Shown piece after piece: positions 46,511-59,254 of a stretch of DNA of 64,000 nt. Position 1 is the first letter of the stretch; each line of letters opens with the position of its first letter. The notes beneath the pieces are model-generated. The model searched no databases. It had not been told where the DNA came from and saw nothing but the letters and a program-made list of their open reading frames with translations. The DNA is taken from assembly GCA_023213395.1 (NCBI GenBank), contig CM041465.1:246829741-246893740 (forward strand), written 5' to 3'. The position numbers and the translations under genes were made by a program. The DNA comes from Cycas panzhihuaensis. Lineage: Eukaryota > Cycadophyta.

Positions 46511-46701
46511 ATGATGGTTAGCTTGATGTAACTTTTTATAAAGATTATACTGCAGTACTATTACTTTGGTGATCATTTGGTGCTCTTATGTTCGTGTGAG
46601 ATTATCTATTAATTTATTTGCCCTATTGGATAGAATGGAGTGGTTGTAATTACTATTTTTCTGCTATCTCAAGGAGCATTTATGAGAAGATACATCCCAA
46701 G
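46511..46701. other. Possible LTR end
   Basis: Unclassified sequence ending CATCCCAAG just before a tRNA-Met-like primer site at 46702. If that site is real, this is the end of an LTR; no partner LTR was found. Confidence 0.3.
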
Positions 46702-46713
46702 TGGTATAAGAGC
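46702..46713 (+). other. Primer-binding-site-like sequence
   Basis: TGGTATAAGAGC, one base different from the canonical TGGTATCAGAGC. It suggests the 5' end of another plus-strand LTR element. Confidence 0.5.
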
Positions 46714-48215
46714 CACATTGCAATCATTGGAAACTACCTGAAAAATTAGATTTTTTTCTTTTCCTATAAGATCGAGTACTCTCTCTACCTCGTAAAGATC
46801 AAGGAAAGACCTTCGCTTAGTACTCTCTTTACAGAGATTGAGGAACAATACCAAGACAGTCTAAGAGTCAGGAAAAAAGGGAAAATTTTCTTTTCCCCTA
46901 GGTAATACTAGTACTTTATTCTTTTATTTTTCATCTAGTTTTAATTTCATTTTGTATTTCAATTTTTGCATTGAATTATATCTCAAGGGTAGATAACATT
47001 ATTGGGTGGCTACTCTTTCTCCCCCCCACATTTATGTCTTGGTTAGATAACACCATTAGGCAGCTACCCAAGTAGTTAGGTAAAGACCCTATACTGGAGG
47101 TCTTTAAATATCACAGAGATTTGTCATTCTGACTAAGCACATCATGGCTCTTTTGCTCCTTGCGTGAAGGACTGGAGAAAACACTTCTAAACCAAGCCTT
47201 AAATAGAACCTGGCTACAGAAGTATGCCTCCACATACCTTTGGGTATATAGAAGGACCCCTTTAGGTCCCAATTCCTTCATAGCATAGGCAAACTATCGA
47301 CCGTTGAAGTCTTGTTGTGCAGTGGTTAACAGTTAGCGCCATGAAGCTACTTGCCCTAAACTTTTACAATTTATTGGCAAGCCTATAAGACCAAGCACAC
47401 CTTGTCTAGTGGTTGGCAGGATACTTTGATATACATATTCCACTTCTAGGTTTAAACTGTAAGTCACCTCATATTTTGAAAAAAAAAATTCTCTTACTAC
47501 TTGAACTTAGAACTTGTTAGCACAGTTAGACTCACTACAGAAAAAAGAAAAAAAAAAAGAGAAAACACAAGGAGAAAAGGAAAAAAAAAGAAGAAAAAAA
47601 AAAGAGAGAAGGAAAAAAAAAAAAAAAAAAGCAAAAAGGAGAAAAAGAAAGTAAGAAGGAAAAAAAAAAAAAAAACTCCACTTAGTCACACTTCACAGTG
47701 CAAGTTCATAATAAAAAAATTTACCCATACAACTATATACCTCATTTTGATTAGTACATCATACTAGTCTGTTTACATTAGGTTAGTATATACCAATAAT
47801 TTTTATATTTTTCAGTACTTAGTCACTGGTGAGCTCCACCACCTCTAACCCCCTCTACACCCTATATACCCCATCTGAATGAGCTTTTTATACTTGTTCG
47901 AGAGAACTTGATATCTTTCTTATGTAAACTTTTGGGGTCAACAGGTTATAGACACCCCACAATCCCTATATCTTTCCCCTTTTGTTCCCCTTAATAACTC
48001 CCTAATTCTTAAGTCTCATTCTTTCTTGATCTTTCCCACTTTGTTCATCCCCATTCTTTCTACCTATTCCTACCTCTTTACGCCCTTTCGCCATGGTTCC
48101 TCAAAGTAACTGTGATAAAATCTTGGTACCTGAGACCCAAGTCACCAATATTTAGGAAAAAATCAAGCAAGATTTAGACCACATACATGAGGAGGTTAAA
48201 AATAAAGTAGTTGTT
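46714..48215 (+). other. Leader-like region; short coding scrap at 48093
   Basis: About 1.5 kb without a recognised gene. It has two similar short blocks with a GGTAGATAACA / GGTTAGATAACACC core (46987 and 47040), the purine tract at 47478-47680, and pyrimidine-rich sequence at 47960-48085. A short frame starts at ATG 48093 (MVPQSNCDKILVPETQV) with EKIKQDLDHIHEEVKNKV after a stop; it could be a gag N-terminus but is not identified. Confidence 0.35.
47478..47680 (+). repeat. Long A/G-rich purine tract
   Basis: About 200 bases strongly dominated by A and G on the plus strand, densest at 47535-47680, with many poly-A runs. Lys/Arg-only frames across it are a by-product of composition. Confidence 0.9.
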
Positions 48216-50349
48216 GGAATCACACCTCTAGGGGGGGTCACTAGACTTGAATAAGATCAAGCCAAAATGACTAATAGTTTTGGTGGCTATGGACCTACAA
48301 TAGCAAGGGAAAGGAATCACCCACAAAAGGTGTATGTGCATTAGAACGCAGGTTCGAGGACATGCAAATGGTGCACAAACTCCTTTAGGGTAACTCCTCT
48401 TCGATTTGGAGTGATGGGTGTAAGAGAGATCTCCTCGGATTCTCAAGTAACCTCAAATGGGGGCCCTCCTGCCCTTGGATGGCCGAAGGAGAGAGGAAGG
48501 AAGCGAGAGAATAGCTCCTCACGTGAAGGGGTGATGAAGAGAATGATCCTTAACAAGGAAGGAGAGAAACCCATGTGTAAGCCTAAGGTGGCTTGCAACA
48601 CGAGTAGACAAGAGAGCGGTTGGTTTCACACACTAAACATCGACCCAAGGACTGAACCTAGGAGGTCTAACTTAAGGGAACAAGGAAAGAAGGAGAGAAT
48701 AATCTTTAGAGGAGGTGTTCTTAAGGCGCTAAACCAGACTCTAGGTATGATGGGTTGACAAATGAGGTTGTCCTACGTTTGTCTTTGTTTTATTGTATGA
48801 TATAGAAATATAAGGTGGAAATATAATGCTTGTGTTTAAAAGAAATGACTTTTAAAAGAAAGAAGGCAAAACACACACACACTCTCTCTCTCTCTATAGA
48901 TGCAACCTCACTCTCTTTATTCTTTCAAATACAAAGAAGGAAATAAAGCAGATTGCCAAATAGGTGAAAAACTCATGCAAGGGATGCAAAGTTATTTCAT
49001 GATATACAATGAGGTGATAAGAGTATGTATACACGAGTGTCTAACTTGCCTTGCCTAAGTCTTGGTAGGGGTGAAGGCCTATATGAAAGAGGGTAACATG
49101 TGGGGACCAAAAGAAGGGGCAAGCACCTATTAGTGCGAGCTACCTAGATCCTCAACTATATGAGTTGAAATGGGCAAACATGGAACAACAAGCAAAGTGT
49201 AAAAATAACACGAATCCTTTCCTTTTCCTTTTGTCTAGGGGTATTCAAAAAGGAAGAATAATGATAAGAGTAAGAAGGTTAGGGAGAGAGATGTACCCAG
49301 AAATATGATGGCCAGAGTAGTGTTACCCTCACCACTCTTGCAATCCTCACCCTTCTCCTTGCCGTGGATGGCGCAATAGAAGGAATGTCAATAAAGAGAG
49401 GGGGCTTCCTTACCTTCCCCTGAAACTGAAGAAAAAAGGAAATGCGAAGAAAGGAAATGTAAACACTAAAGCAACTTTACTTCACAATCTTTGAGTGTAA
49501 GAAAAATAACTATTAAGTGGAAGAGAAGTGTACTTGGGACGAGATCCTCACTTACCCCAAACACAAGGGAAACTTGCACCAACAAAGCTTGCCCTTTCCT
49601 AAGGGGCACCAAACATATGTGGGACAAGTATGTGAAAGGAAAAGTAGCAAAATACATTTAATCTCTATTAAAAGAAATGCATGTAATGTTAATGTTGTTC
49701 CTTATGTTGCATATATTGTTAAGTGTGTGATGTGGGAGAAGGGAGGAAGAGAGAGAGGAAGAACGGTTAGCCTTAGAATGGCTAACCCTCTAAATCTAGG
49801 ATGCTCCATGTTGTCCCCAAGTACCAAGATAAAAGTGTAATAGGAGTGAAATAACTCAATAACAAATACAAATAAGTTTCCACTAAAGTAAGTAAAAATG
49901 GTAATAGATGTTGTAAATGTTACCAATCTTGCAAAAGTTGTAAAGTGTAACTTTTACAGATTTTTTACAAGAATCGAACCAAAACATAAGAGGAATATGG
50001 AGTGGGGATGAAACCCTAGCCGTGTAGGATCTGTGGTACTGGTTGCAAATGCAGTAATGGGTTGCCTATGCTATTTCCAGCAAAGTTCTTCTCTTTAAGG
50101 GTTCTTTAGGGAACCAAGGGAGGTATGGAGAAGGAGAAGGGAGAAGAGAAGGGGGCTACCCTTGAGGAGAAGACGCATTGGATCCAGGACCCTACCTATG
50201 GATTCTTTCATCCTCCATATAACCCTCTTCCTTGATGCCTCTTTGAGGAACCTAAAGAGAACTAAGAGAGGAGTATAAATAGGCTAAGAAAAAGGAAGGG
50301 TTTGCCTCCCATTGCAATAGGAAGAAAGAAAGTAACTTGCTACAGAAAG
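48216..50349. repeat. Unclassified repeat, host of copia-D (left part)
   Basis: About 2.1 kb, more GC-rich than its surroundings, with an (AC)n(TC)n tract at 48872-48896. The longest open frame, 115 codons at 48411-48758, is basic and resembles nothing I know. The region is split from 57958 onward by copia-D. General features (a dinucleotide tract followed by pyrimidine-rich and GGGAGAG stretches) recall the 2-kb repeats at 6540-18065, but I could not align it with confidence. Confidence 0.35.
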
Positions 50350-50660
50350 TAAAAGAGGTTAATGTATCAAGCTCATTTGTGTAGATTAATTATATGACCT
50401 TAGGATATATTGTTAGCATTAGTCTCTTAATGAAATGCACTTTATGTGCATTTAGATATAATTTCGAGTTCATGTCATTAGGTGGGAAAATCCTAACCCT
50501 AATGCTCACCCTCAATACTAAAAGGTGAAATCTCAAGGAGGGAGTCAATATTCATTCTCACCTCCAAGCTTGCTCTCACATCTTGTTTCATGTCTTTTTC
50601 ATTCTCCATTGCCATTGTGTATATGTGAGTGATTTATTCCCTAGATCCATAATTCCTTCA
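50350..50660 (+). repeat. Copia-D 5' LTR
   Basis: Begins TAAAAGAGGTTAATG and ends AATTCCTTCA. It aligns over its full length with 57642-57952, with the same length and scattered, mainly transition, differences. Confidence 0.9.
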
Positions 50661-50662
50661 TG

Positions 50663-50674
50663 TGGTATCAGAGC
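50663..50674 (+). other. Copia-D primer-binding site (tRNA-Met-i)
   Basis: TGGTATCAGAGC, two bases after the 5' LTR, followed by TAGAAGGGG. Confidence 0.92.
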
Positions 50675-52605
50675 TAGAAGGGGATCTATTCACTCCATTC
50701 CACTTGCATGAAATCATTTTGTCCCTCCACCTTCAATGTGAAGTATTGAGAGTGCATTCATTATTTTTTTATATTTTAAGAGCTTAAATTATAGTACTTT
50801 ATATGTTGCTACTTTCTATATGTGTGCAAAAATTTAGAGGTGAAGAATACATCCTTTTGAAGTTGTTCAACTGCTGTAACAGTCTTGGAAGCATTAAAGG
50901 GCTATAATTTCATTAAAAAATTGACCATTTCATAATTTGATAACATTTGTCATGCAAGGTTACCTTAACTAGAGGATCATTTTTGTCTTCTAGAGCAACT
51001 TCATATTTAGCTTATAACAATGAGTTTTAGCTATGACAAAAGGGTAAAATTTATGGATAAGTGATTTAAGGCACTTTTTCCAATGAAATCCTTTAATTAT
51101 TAGTTAAAAATTTAAAAGTTTTATTAAGGGATATGGTATATTTATGTATTAGGATTAGTTTAAGATAAATATCATCAAATTTCATCCACTGGTTAGTGAA
51201 ATCTATGCAGTTTTCTTACGGTTGTTGATTTTGCCTACTCAACCCCATAAAGGACATTACAAGAGCATTTTGGGTAGCTTTTTGGTAAAATTTTGAGATG
51301 TTTCAGAAGGTAAAGTTAATGTACATGTCAAAATATAACTTTTGACATATTGAAGTTCAGATTCTGAGATAGTGGATCTGGTAAGATTTTGCTTTTATGT
51401 TTTTTTGGGAAAAACTTTTTTTGTGCTTTTTCAGAAATATGACTTCACAAATCCATCATAAATGATATTTTGAACACTTTTTCCTGCTATTATAAATCTA
51501 GATTTCATTATTTAGGCCTTCATATTTGTAATTTTTAAAAATTATGCCCATTTATCATTATTTGTAAATTTTGTAAAAAAATCACAAAATAAAGCAAAAT
51601 AGCATGCATGTAGATTTAGAAAAATCAGTATTTTAGTGGTAAGTTGATCCAATTTTTAGTGTATTATGGCTTTTATATCAAAACTTCTAAAATTATATTT
51701 GGAAACATTATACTAAAGCAAGGGAAACCTTGGATCAGAAGTAACATCTGGTTCCCCTGCTAAATCTAGCATGCTTCTTCTATTATACACATAGCATAAA
51801 GCATCACATAAAGTAGTAACAACACCAAAGTAGGCACGAAAAATAAGCAAGCATATTTGACAACTTTCTATTTCAGCTTTTAGTTATATGGAAATATTTT
51901 ACATTATTCATAAAATGAATCTCATTCGTATGATCTAACCACTAGTTCTTGACTTGTGCACATACTCACCTTGGTTGAAATAGACCAAGGTTGGCCGAAG
52001 TCTAGGCCCTAAGGGAGGTATGAGTTTCATACTGGGTTTGGTCTTAATTAGAATAGTAGTGAATGGATGAGTCAACCATACCCACGGCCTCCAATCAGGG
52101 ATAATCCTGATAACCACCTGGGAAAACTGAAAACCTTAATACAAGATTAAAATTAACTTGGTCCAATATCTGTCATAGCCATGGGGTACACAATGCCATT
52201 TGACTCTTTGGAGGAGGTATATAGCTGCTTACTGGTGAACTAAGTGAGGACTGGGAGTACCTGTGCTCTACTATGACTTGGATTTCATCACCAAGCGCAT
52301 ATACGAGTATCATGGGTGAAGACCTTAATCGTATACTAGAAGCCTTATGCATTGAAACCTCACCTACATTTGGACATAAGTGAGAGGTTAGTGGTATGAC
52401 AAATCACCACTCTTTGCTAGCTCTACATTAGGTCTCATTCTTGCATCATTACTTATACTTATTTTTCATAGTTATTGAAAATACATAATTATTGCTTGCT
52501 TCTCATCATAGCATTCATTTTTACATCCCTGCTACACCAGGTGTATTAGCCACACGTGTCAGTGGTATATACTTCTATCATCTCTTCTATTTCTTCATCA
52601 TCACC
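50675..52605 (+). other. Copia-D leader, no gene
   Basis: About 1.93 kb of AT-rich sequence between primer site and gag. No conserved protein is visible in any frame. A 60-codon minus-strand open stretch (51935-52117) is not recognised. This is long for a copia leader and may hide an old insertion. Confidence 0.5.
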
Positions 52606-55600
52606 ATGTCATCTCAGTTTGAGAAGAATGTTAACTGCATATTGAAAGGCAAAGAAAATTGGGATCTATGGTATACTGGAGTTAAAAATGCTGTAAAGTA
52701 TGAAGGCCTTTAGAGAGCCTATTTGCAGCCTACACCTATCATGTAAGCAACAACTACAACATTCGCTTCTAGTGGATCCACCCTAATAGCTCCTACAGAT
52801 GTTGTAGCCAAACTACAATGGGAGATGGATGATGAAAAGATTCATACAGGAATTCTGTTAGTACTAATCATTCCTTGCACAACTCAATTAATGAAGAGCA
52901 ACATGATACAGCCTGGAAGGTCCTTGAAGTTCTCAAGAAGAACTTTGATACCAAATCATATTTAGAATTTATTCATCTTGTTCTGAAAATGAACAAATTA
53001 AAAATGTAGAAGGGACGAGCTCATGAGATAATAAATCTCCTTCAACTAATCAAACAAGCAATTGATAAAGATTTTAAGAACTAATGTATCACTTGGGCAT
53101 TCTTGATCCAGTCATGTCTACATATTCCTGATTATAAAAACTTACTTGGAAGTCTTAAATCTAGTGGAACATTGAAGACACTCAACTTTGAAGCACTTTC
53201 TAATAAGTTTATTGAATTTGACAAGACCTTTGATATGAACTTTATAGCCTCTGACTCTCTTCTAGATGCAGCCTTTGAGGTAGAAGAAGAAATTTGCTAT
53301 ACAAGAAATCAAGGTCTCTCTCGTAGTAAAGGAAATAACTGAGCAAGAGGAAGAGGAAGAAACATAAGAAATTGTCCACAAGGTCAATCAAACCCTCAGT
53401 CACAGCCCCGACAGTCTCAAGGCTAAGGGCCACCTCAACAAAGAGCAAGACAGTTAGGCCAAGCTAGTACCTCTTCAGGGACTAGTAATCAAACTATTAT
53501 GTGTAATCAGTGTAACCATAAAGGACACTTAGCAAAAGACTGCTGAACTTCCACCTATAAGTTAGCCAAGTTCCAACTAAAACATGGAGCTCACAATCTT
53601 GAAGAAACTTGTGAAGAATCCTTTAGTGGTGCAGGTTTTGTATAAGCACACATTCAAAGAATTGAGGGATCTTGAGCATCAAATGCCATTGACCAACCAA
53701 AGAGATAATTTAAAGCTTGATGTGGATATATCACTTATGAATTCCCTTCACTAATGCCAAGTCCTATAAGAATTGCCAATAGTGTGGCTTCAATCGATGG
53801 ACAGTAGATCATGGACACAGGAGAAACTCAACATATGACGTGTAATTGCAATCTATATCAGACATTTGACTCAAATATTTAAGAAGTTCTTCACATGGCT
53901 GATAAATCACAACAACCTGTTGAAGGAATTGGTAACATTTGCCTAAAACTCCCAGGCTTAGAAGATTTTACATTGCTTTATGTCTTATACATACCCAATC
54001 TCAAATAAAACCTACTCTCCTTATCCATACTTGTCTTTCATAGATTTGATCTGAGTGTAACCACAAATGACCAGACTCTCCAAGTCATTCACCCTCTAAT
54101 TAATCAAGTGGTTTTAACTGGACAACCCTTTAACAAACTCTTTCGACTAAATGGATCTCCATCTTCTGAAGCCCATTGTACCCAAAGCCCTTATGCCGAT
54201 GAAGAATTTGTATTTAATTCCATCTTGACTCACCTAATGTTGTTACTAGAAGCTCTTTAGCATGCTCGCATGGGCCATGTTCACATTGATAGACTTAGAA
54301 ATCTTTCTAACACTCTTCCAAACCTTCCAAAGTTTTCCTCTAATCCCTTTAAATGTAAAACTTATATCATTACCAAATCTCATCGACAACCCTTTCCTAA
54401 AAGTCAGTAGAAATTGAGCCATCCATTACAATTAGTACACTCTAATTTGTACGGGCCAATGCTCATTCCTTCATTGAAGGGCAAATTATATTACACCTCT
54501 TTTATTGATGATTCATTAGAAAAGTATGGGTAGCTTTTTTATGCAAGAAAGATGAAGCCTTCCATGTATTCAAAGAATTCAAAGCCCTTACTGAAAAAGA
54601 GTCAAGTTATCAACTCAAATGTCTTCAAACTAATAATGGTGGTGAATATACCTCACATGAGTTTGAAAGCTACCTTCGAGACAATGGCATCAAGCATCAA
54701 ACAATAGTAGCAGGTACCCCACAGTAAAATGAAGTTACCAAGTGCATGAATAGGACAATCATGAACATGGCTCAAGCTATGTTGTGATACAAAAATGTAC
54801 CTATCTACCTATGGGCTGAAGCTATCCGGGCAGTTGTTTATTGTATCAATGTTATTAGCCTATCAAAGGAAGTACAATCACCTAATGAAAAGTGCTTAGG
54901 ACAAGCCCCCATTGTTCACTACTTCAAAATTTTTGGCTCTACATGCTATGCCTACATTTTGGATACAGATCAAAATAAACTCCAGTCAAGGGCACTTAAA
55001 GGCATCTTTGTTAGATACCCTATAGATAAGAAAGGATATAAGGTTTTTATACTTTCACAATGAAAAATCATTGTTACCAGAGATGTCATTTTTACGGAGA
55101 TAGAGGATCAATTACTTAAACTGGACTCTAAATTACCCTCACGTCGCTATAATCATGTTATCAAGTATGATGTTTAGATTCTAAATTTTAGGGGGGAGGG
55201 GAGGGACATACATAAATTACACCAAATATGAGAAGCTGACAATAGAGCCTCGGAGGATATAAGTTATGACTCTAAACTGATGAGTTCACATTCAGCACCA
55301 TCCTTTGAAGATAACAGAGTTAACAAAGGCAAAGGTATTATAGAAGAACTATCCTCTTTACCTTCAATCAATAAAGGTAAAATAATGGTAGAAGGACCAT
55401 CTTCCTCAGGTGCATCAACATCCTCCTCACAAGATAATCATTTTAATGAATAAGATGAGAACTAAGAAGTTGAGGAAATGAGGACTTCATTCCCAACTTG
55501 AGGATCTTGATAAGCCTTCCATCTCAATAAGGATATACAACCAGATGAGGTGGGTAAAACTGGCACTCGAAGTGCCCATAGAGCAAAGATACAGGAATCA

Positions 55601-57193
55601 TTATATATTGAGCTTGAACCAACAGAACTGCACCTTACTTTTAATGAAGAGCCTCTAACGTACCAAGAAGCTATAAAACATACAGTTTGGAGAAATGCCA
55701 TGAACGAAGAATACCAATCTCTTATCAAGAATGGTACATAGGAGCTCATTGATCTACCACTTGGCAGAAAGGTAGTTTAAAATAAATAGGTTCTCAAAAA
55801 TAAATATAGATCAGACGGCACCCTTGAAAAACATAAGGTGACGTTGGTAGCTAAAGGATTTACATAAAGGGAAGGCATCGACTACACTGAAGTCTTTGAA
55901 CCTACAACCAAGCAGCCTATAATTAGAACTCTTGTGGCCTTGGCTACTCAATAGAGTTGGAAAATCCACCAACTCGATATTAAGACTACATTTCTTAATG
56001 GAGATCTTGAAGAAGAAATTTACATGGCTCAGCTAGAAGGATATGAGATCAAAGGTCAAGAGCATAAGGTTTGTAGGCTCAGAAAGTCCTTGTATGGCCT
56101 TAAATAAGCCCCTCATGCTTGGTTTACCAAGTTGTCTAAAAAAATGAGGCAACTTGGATACGAGGTTTGTGACTACTAAGATATTGATGCAACATTGTTC
56201 ATTAAGAGCCATAAGGATAAAGTCACTTATCTCATAATATTTATAGATGACATGTTAGTAACGGGTAATAGTGAACAGACAATAAGCTAGCTAAAAAAGG
56301 ACCTTAGCAAAACATTTGAATTGTCTGACCTCGGTTTGATAAAATATTACTTGGGAATTAAAGTAACACAAAAGAATAGAAAAATTTTCCTCTCCTAAGA
56401 AAAATACATCAATGATTTTCTAACTAAGTTTCAGTTAGAAGATGTTTGACCAGTGATGTTACCTATGGACCCTAATACCGAACTCTCAGTTGAAGGTGAC
56501 ACAAGAGAGGTAGATGCAACACTCTATAGGAAACTTATAGGTAGTATCATCTACACTACCAATACAAGGCTAAATATTGCACACTTTGTCAGTATTCTTT
56601 CTCGTTACATGACAAATCCTAAGCAGAATCATTGGCAAGTAGCAGTACGAGTGTTGAGATACCTTAAGATGACCAACAAATATGGTCTATTGTATGAACC
56701 TAATTCAAACTTCAAACTTTCTGCATACATAGAATCAGACTTTGCAGGAAATAAAGATACAGGAAGATCTACATCTGGGTATATAACATTTCTTAGAACA
56801 TCACCAATATCATAGAGATCCACATGACAGAAGATAGTTGCAGATTCAACTACTGAAGTTGAATACATTGCTGCTTCTAAGACTAGCAAGGAGGTGATAT
56901 GGCTTAGAAAATTATTAGAAACATTGAATATCACCCAAACAAGTCCTACCAGTCTTCATGTGGATAATTAATCAATAATCTGCATGGAAAAAAATCTTGT
57001 ATTTCATGATCGTACCAAACACATAAGTAGAAAAGTCCATAGGATTAGAGAGCTTGTTCATGACAGCATAATTCAACTAGAATACTGCCTCATAGTAGAT
57101 CAAGTGGCTGATATTTTCACCAAACCACTGCAAAAGGTGAAGTTTGAATAGTTCTGAAGGCAGCTCGGCCTTAGGGCCTTCATCTTCAATTGA
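52606..57193 (+). pseudogene. Copia-D gag-pol polyprotein, decayed
   Basis: Starts ATG 52606 (MSSQFEKNVNCILKGKENWD), the usual N-terminus of a copia Gag. The knuckle CNQCNHKGHLAKDC lies at 53502-53543. Protease IMDTGETQHMT (about 53808-53840) keeps the DTG triad. Pre-integrase HARMGHVHIDRLRNL is at about 54263; integrase core segments include FIDDS, then NNGGEYTS (about 54640, catalytic Asp as Asn) and a degenerate VFGSTCYA-like block (about 54925). RT: a 63-codon piece (55550-55741), KHKVTLVAKGFT, IHQLDIKTTFLNGDLEEEIY, SLYGLK and IFIDDMLVTGN (about 56240), which keeps both Asp of the catalytic pair. RNase H lies at 56453-57140, 120 codons open at its start (AYIESDFAGNKDTGRSTSGY), then KHISRKVHRI and ADIFTKPLQKVKFE. 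The stop is at 57191-57193. Frameshifts and Gln/Trp stops disable it. Confidence 0.91.
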
Positions 57194-57641
57194 TCAAAGA
57201 AGATAGCAACTAGATCATCATACTCTATTCTTTTCGTGAAAACCCCTTGAGGGCAGGGAAGAATAAGAGTAAGTCTCTACTCTATCCTCTTTGTGAAAAC
57301 ATCATGTGGGCACAGAAGGATAAAGGTTGTACTAGTTTTAGAAAATCAGAACCTGTGAAAACCCAAAAAGGCATAGGGGATGACCAAACGGTATATAAAG
57401 ACTTAGCATATTAAGATGCACATTTAAGCTACTTGGTTGTTAGGCTACATCAAAGAGCCACCTTAGCCATTTTGATTTATAAAAGGGTCTATAGAACTTA
57501 GAAAATTCGTGGGTTTTTATTCCCCATGATGGTTTTCCTACAAAAGTGTCATTAGAATTTCAATGTAATAATGAGGCTCAAATGAAGACCTCATAGAATA
57601 GATTTTCTCAAAAATGACCTTCCACCATTAAGGGGGGGAAT
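57194..57641 (+). other. Copia-D 3' region with GTGAAAAC motifs and polypurine tract
   Basis: Three spaced copies of GTGAAAAC followed within about 20 bases by a GG(G)CA block start at 57236, 57293 and 57355 (spacing 57 and 62). The sequence ends in the polypurine tract AAGGGGGGGAA at 57630-57640. No gene is seen. Confidence 0.7.
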
Positions 57642-57952
57642 TAAAAGAGGTTAATGTATCAAGGTCATTTATTTAGATTAATTATATGACCTTAGGATAT
57701 ATTGTTAGCATTAGTCTTTTAATGAAATGTACTTTATATGCATTTAGATGTAATTTCAAGTTCAAATCATTAGGAAAGAAAATCCTAACCCTAATACTCA
57801 CCATCAATAATAAAAGATAAAATCTTAAGGAGGGATTCATTATTCATTCTCACCTCCAAGCTTGCTCTCATATCTTATTTCATGTCTTTTTCATTATCCA
57901 TTGCCATTATGTGTATATGAGTGATTTATTCCTTAGATCCATCCCTTCTTCA
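57642..57952 (+). repeat. Copia-D 3' LTR
   Basis: Begins TAAAAGAGGTTAATG and ends CCCTTCTTCA. 311 bp, like the 5' LTR. Confidence 0.9.
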
Positions 57953-59254
57953 TAAAGTACTGGTAGAAGAGTATCTATATTGTTCAAAAAAAGAAGGGAA
58001 ACCAAAGGACTGATTTGAGAGTACTTGATAAAGGCAGATCTAAAGCAGATCTACCTATCAAACTGGGTAAGGAAGAAGACCCTTTGGGGTTTGCAAAAAG
58101 AAACCCTGGTGGTGTAACAAATAGAGACAAAACCTTGAATAACAAGGGAGACCTAGAGCTTGATTAAGCATTTGAAGCACAATCTTTCCTCAGTTAGCCT
58201 CATTGCAGACCTACAACTTATGTGTCTTGATCTGAAAGGGGTTGGTAGTTGGTTGGGAGTCAAGTGCAACAAAACTTGAGTCTGTTACAGGGTAAATTTA
58301 GAGAAGATAATAGTAAAAAGTGAATGAGAGAGAGTGAAATGAGGTAGATTTTAGGTTTTTAAACCTAACTCTAGCTCAATCGAGTGATTAGGGGTCAGCC
58401 TAGGTGAGAACCAAGTCACTGCCACATGGAAATTTTGCAATAAATGCAAAATTAATTGTGACAATTAAAACAAAATGGCTAGTCACCCCATGGTAAACTT
58501 AGCGGTACTACAAAGTTTACAATGGTACCATGAAGTTTACTATGGTGTGGAAGAAACAAAGGAAAAAAGAAAAATGAGGGGGCCTAGAAGCTCCAAAAAG
58601 ATGGAATCTTAAGCCTTAAGGAGGCATGGTGTAATGTTTAAGTGACAAAAGGGGTTATGGGACTTAGAGGGGCCATAACAAACAAGCAATGATGATAAAG
58701 GATTCCCAAAAGAGATACAAAGGTGGATGTGGGGTGACGACCAGGCCTAAGTGAGGTGCTAGGGGTCATGTTGCACTGACAGGTGATGTGGTATGAGTTG
58801 CAAAAACTAAAAGGTACTTGGGAACATTGTGGAGACACGATGGAGGGTTGTGGAGTGCCAGGGGATATGTATCCCTAGATTGTCACAGGCTAAAAAGATG
58901 TTGGGATGCAATATGGTCAAGCAACAAATGTATAGTGATCATGCAGTCAATCAATCAAAATATAAGGTAGGTAAAGTACCTTAATCCACCTCTTCTAAAA
59001 TTGACAAGGACAAGGATAGAAGCATACTTGAACTTACCTGAGTTGGATCGGCCATGTCCATTACTAGTAGCCCAGAAACAACTATCATACAGATATAATT
59101 TCACACAAACATATCAACCCTAACATCTTGTTCTGATATCTAACATGTACTTCAAAGATTGAATAATTTCTCTCCTCTACCACTAATTGATCCCACACAG
59201 TAGCAAACCATGACTTTGCCTTCATGTTAGTAGCAACCATTTCATCATAAGATC
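57953..59254. repeat. Unclassified repeat (right part) and flank, no gene
   Basis: Continuation of the copia-D host. It contains tandem-like phrases around CAAAGTTTACAATGGTACCATGAAGTTTAC (58510-58540). No coding frame is recognised; a 66-codon minus-strand stretch at 58638-58838 resembles nothing known. Confidence 0.35.

Larger units (their letters stand above)
50350..57952 (+). mobile_element. Copia-D: complete Ty1-copia element
   Basis: A 7,603-bp element with two 311-bp LTRs (50350-50660 and 57642-57952), a perfect tRNA-Met primer site (50663-50674), an unusually long leader (to 52605), a gag-pol frame (52606-57193), a 3' region with spaced GTGAAAAC motifs and a polypurine tract (AAGGGGGGGAA, 57630-57640). 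Flanks GAAAG and TAAAG agree in four of five bases, so the duplication is probable. Both LTRs start TA rather than TG. It lies in the unclassified repeat of 48216-50349 and 57958 onward. Confidence 0.9.

Noticed and set aside
47501-47767. 88-codon Lys/Arg/Glu-rich ORF
   Set aside because: It is the translation of the purine tract; the composition alone explains the open frame.
48411-48758. 115-codon plus-strand ORF, the longest in its area
   Set aside because: Basic, low-complexity composition in a GC-richer repeat; no motif recognised and no start context or neighbours to support a gene.
59120-59145. Possible reverse-oriented tRNA-Met primer site (TTGTTCTGATATCTAACATG)
   Set aside because: It resembles the complement of TGGTATCAGAGC with several mismatches, but no LTR end or element body on the expected side supports it.
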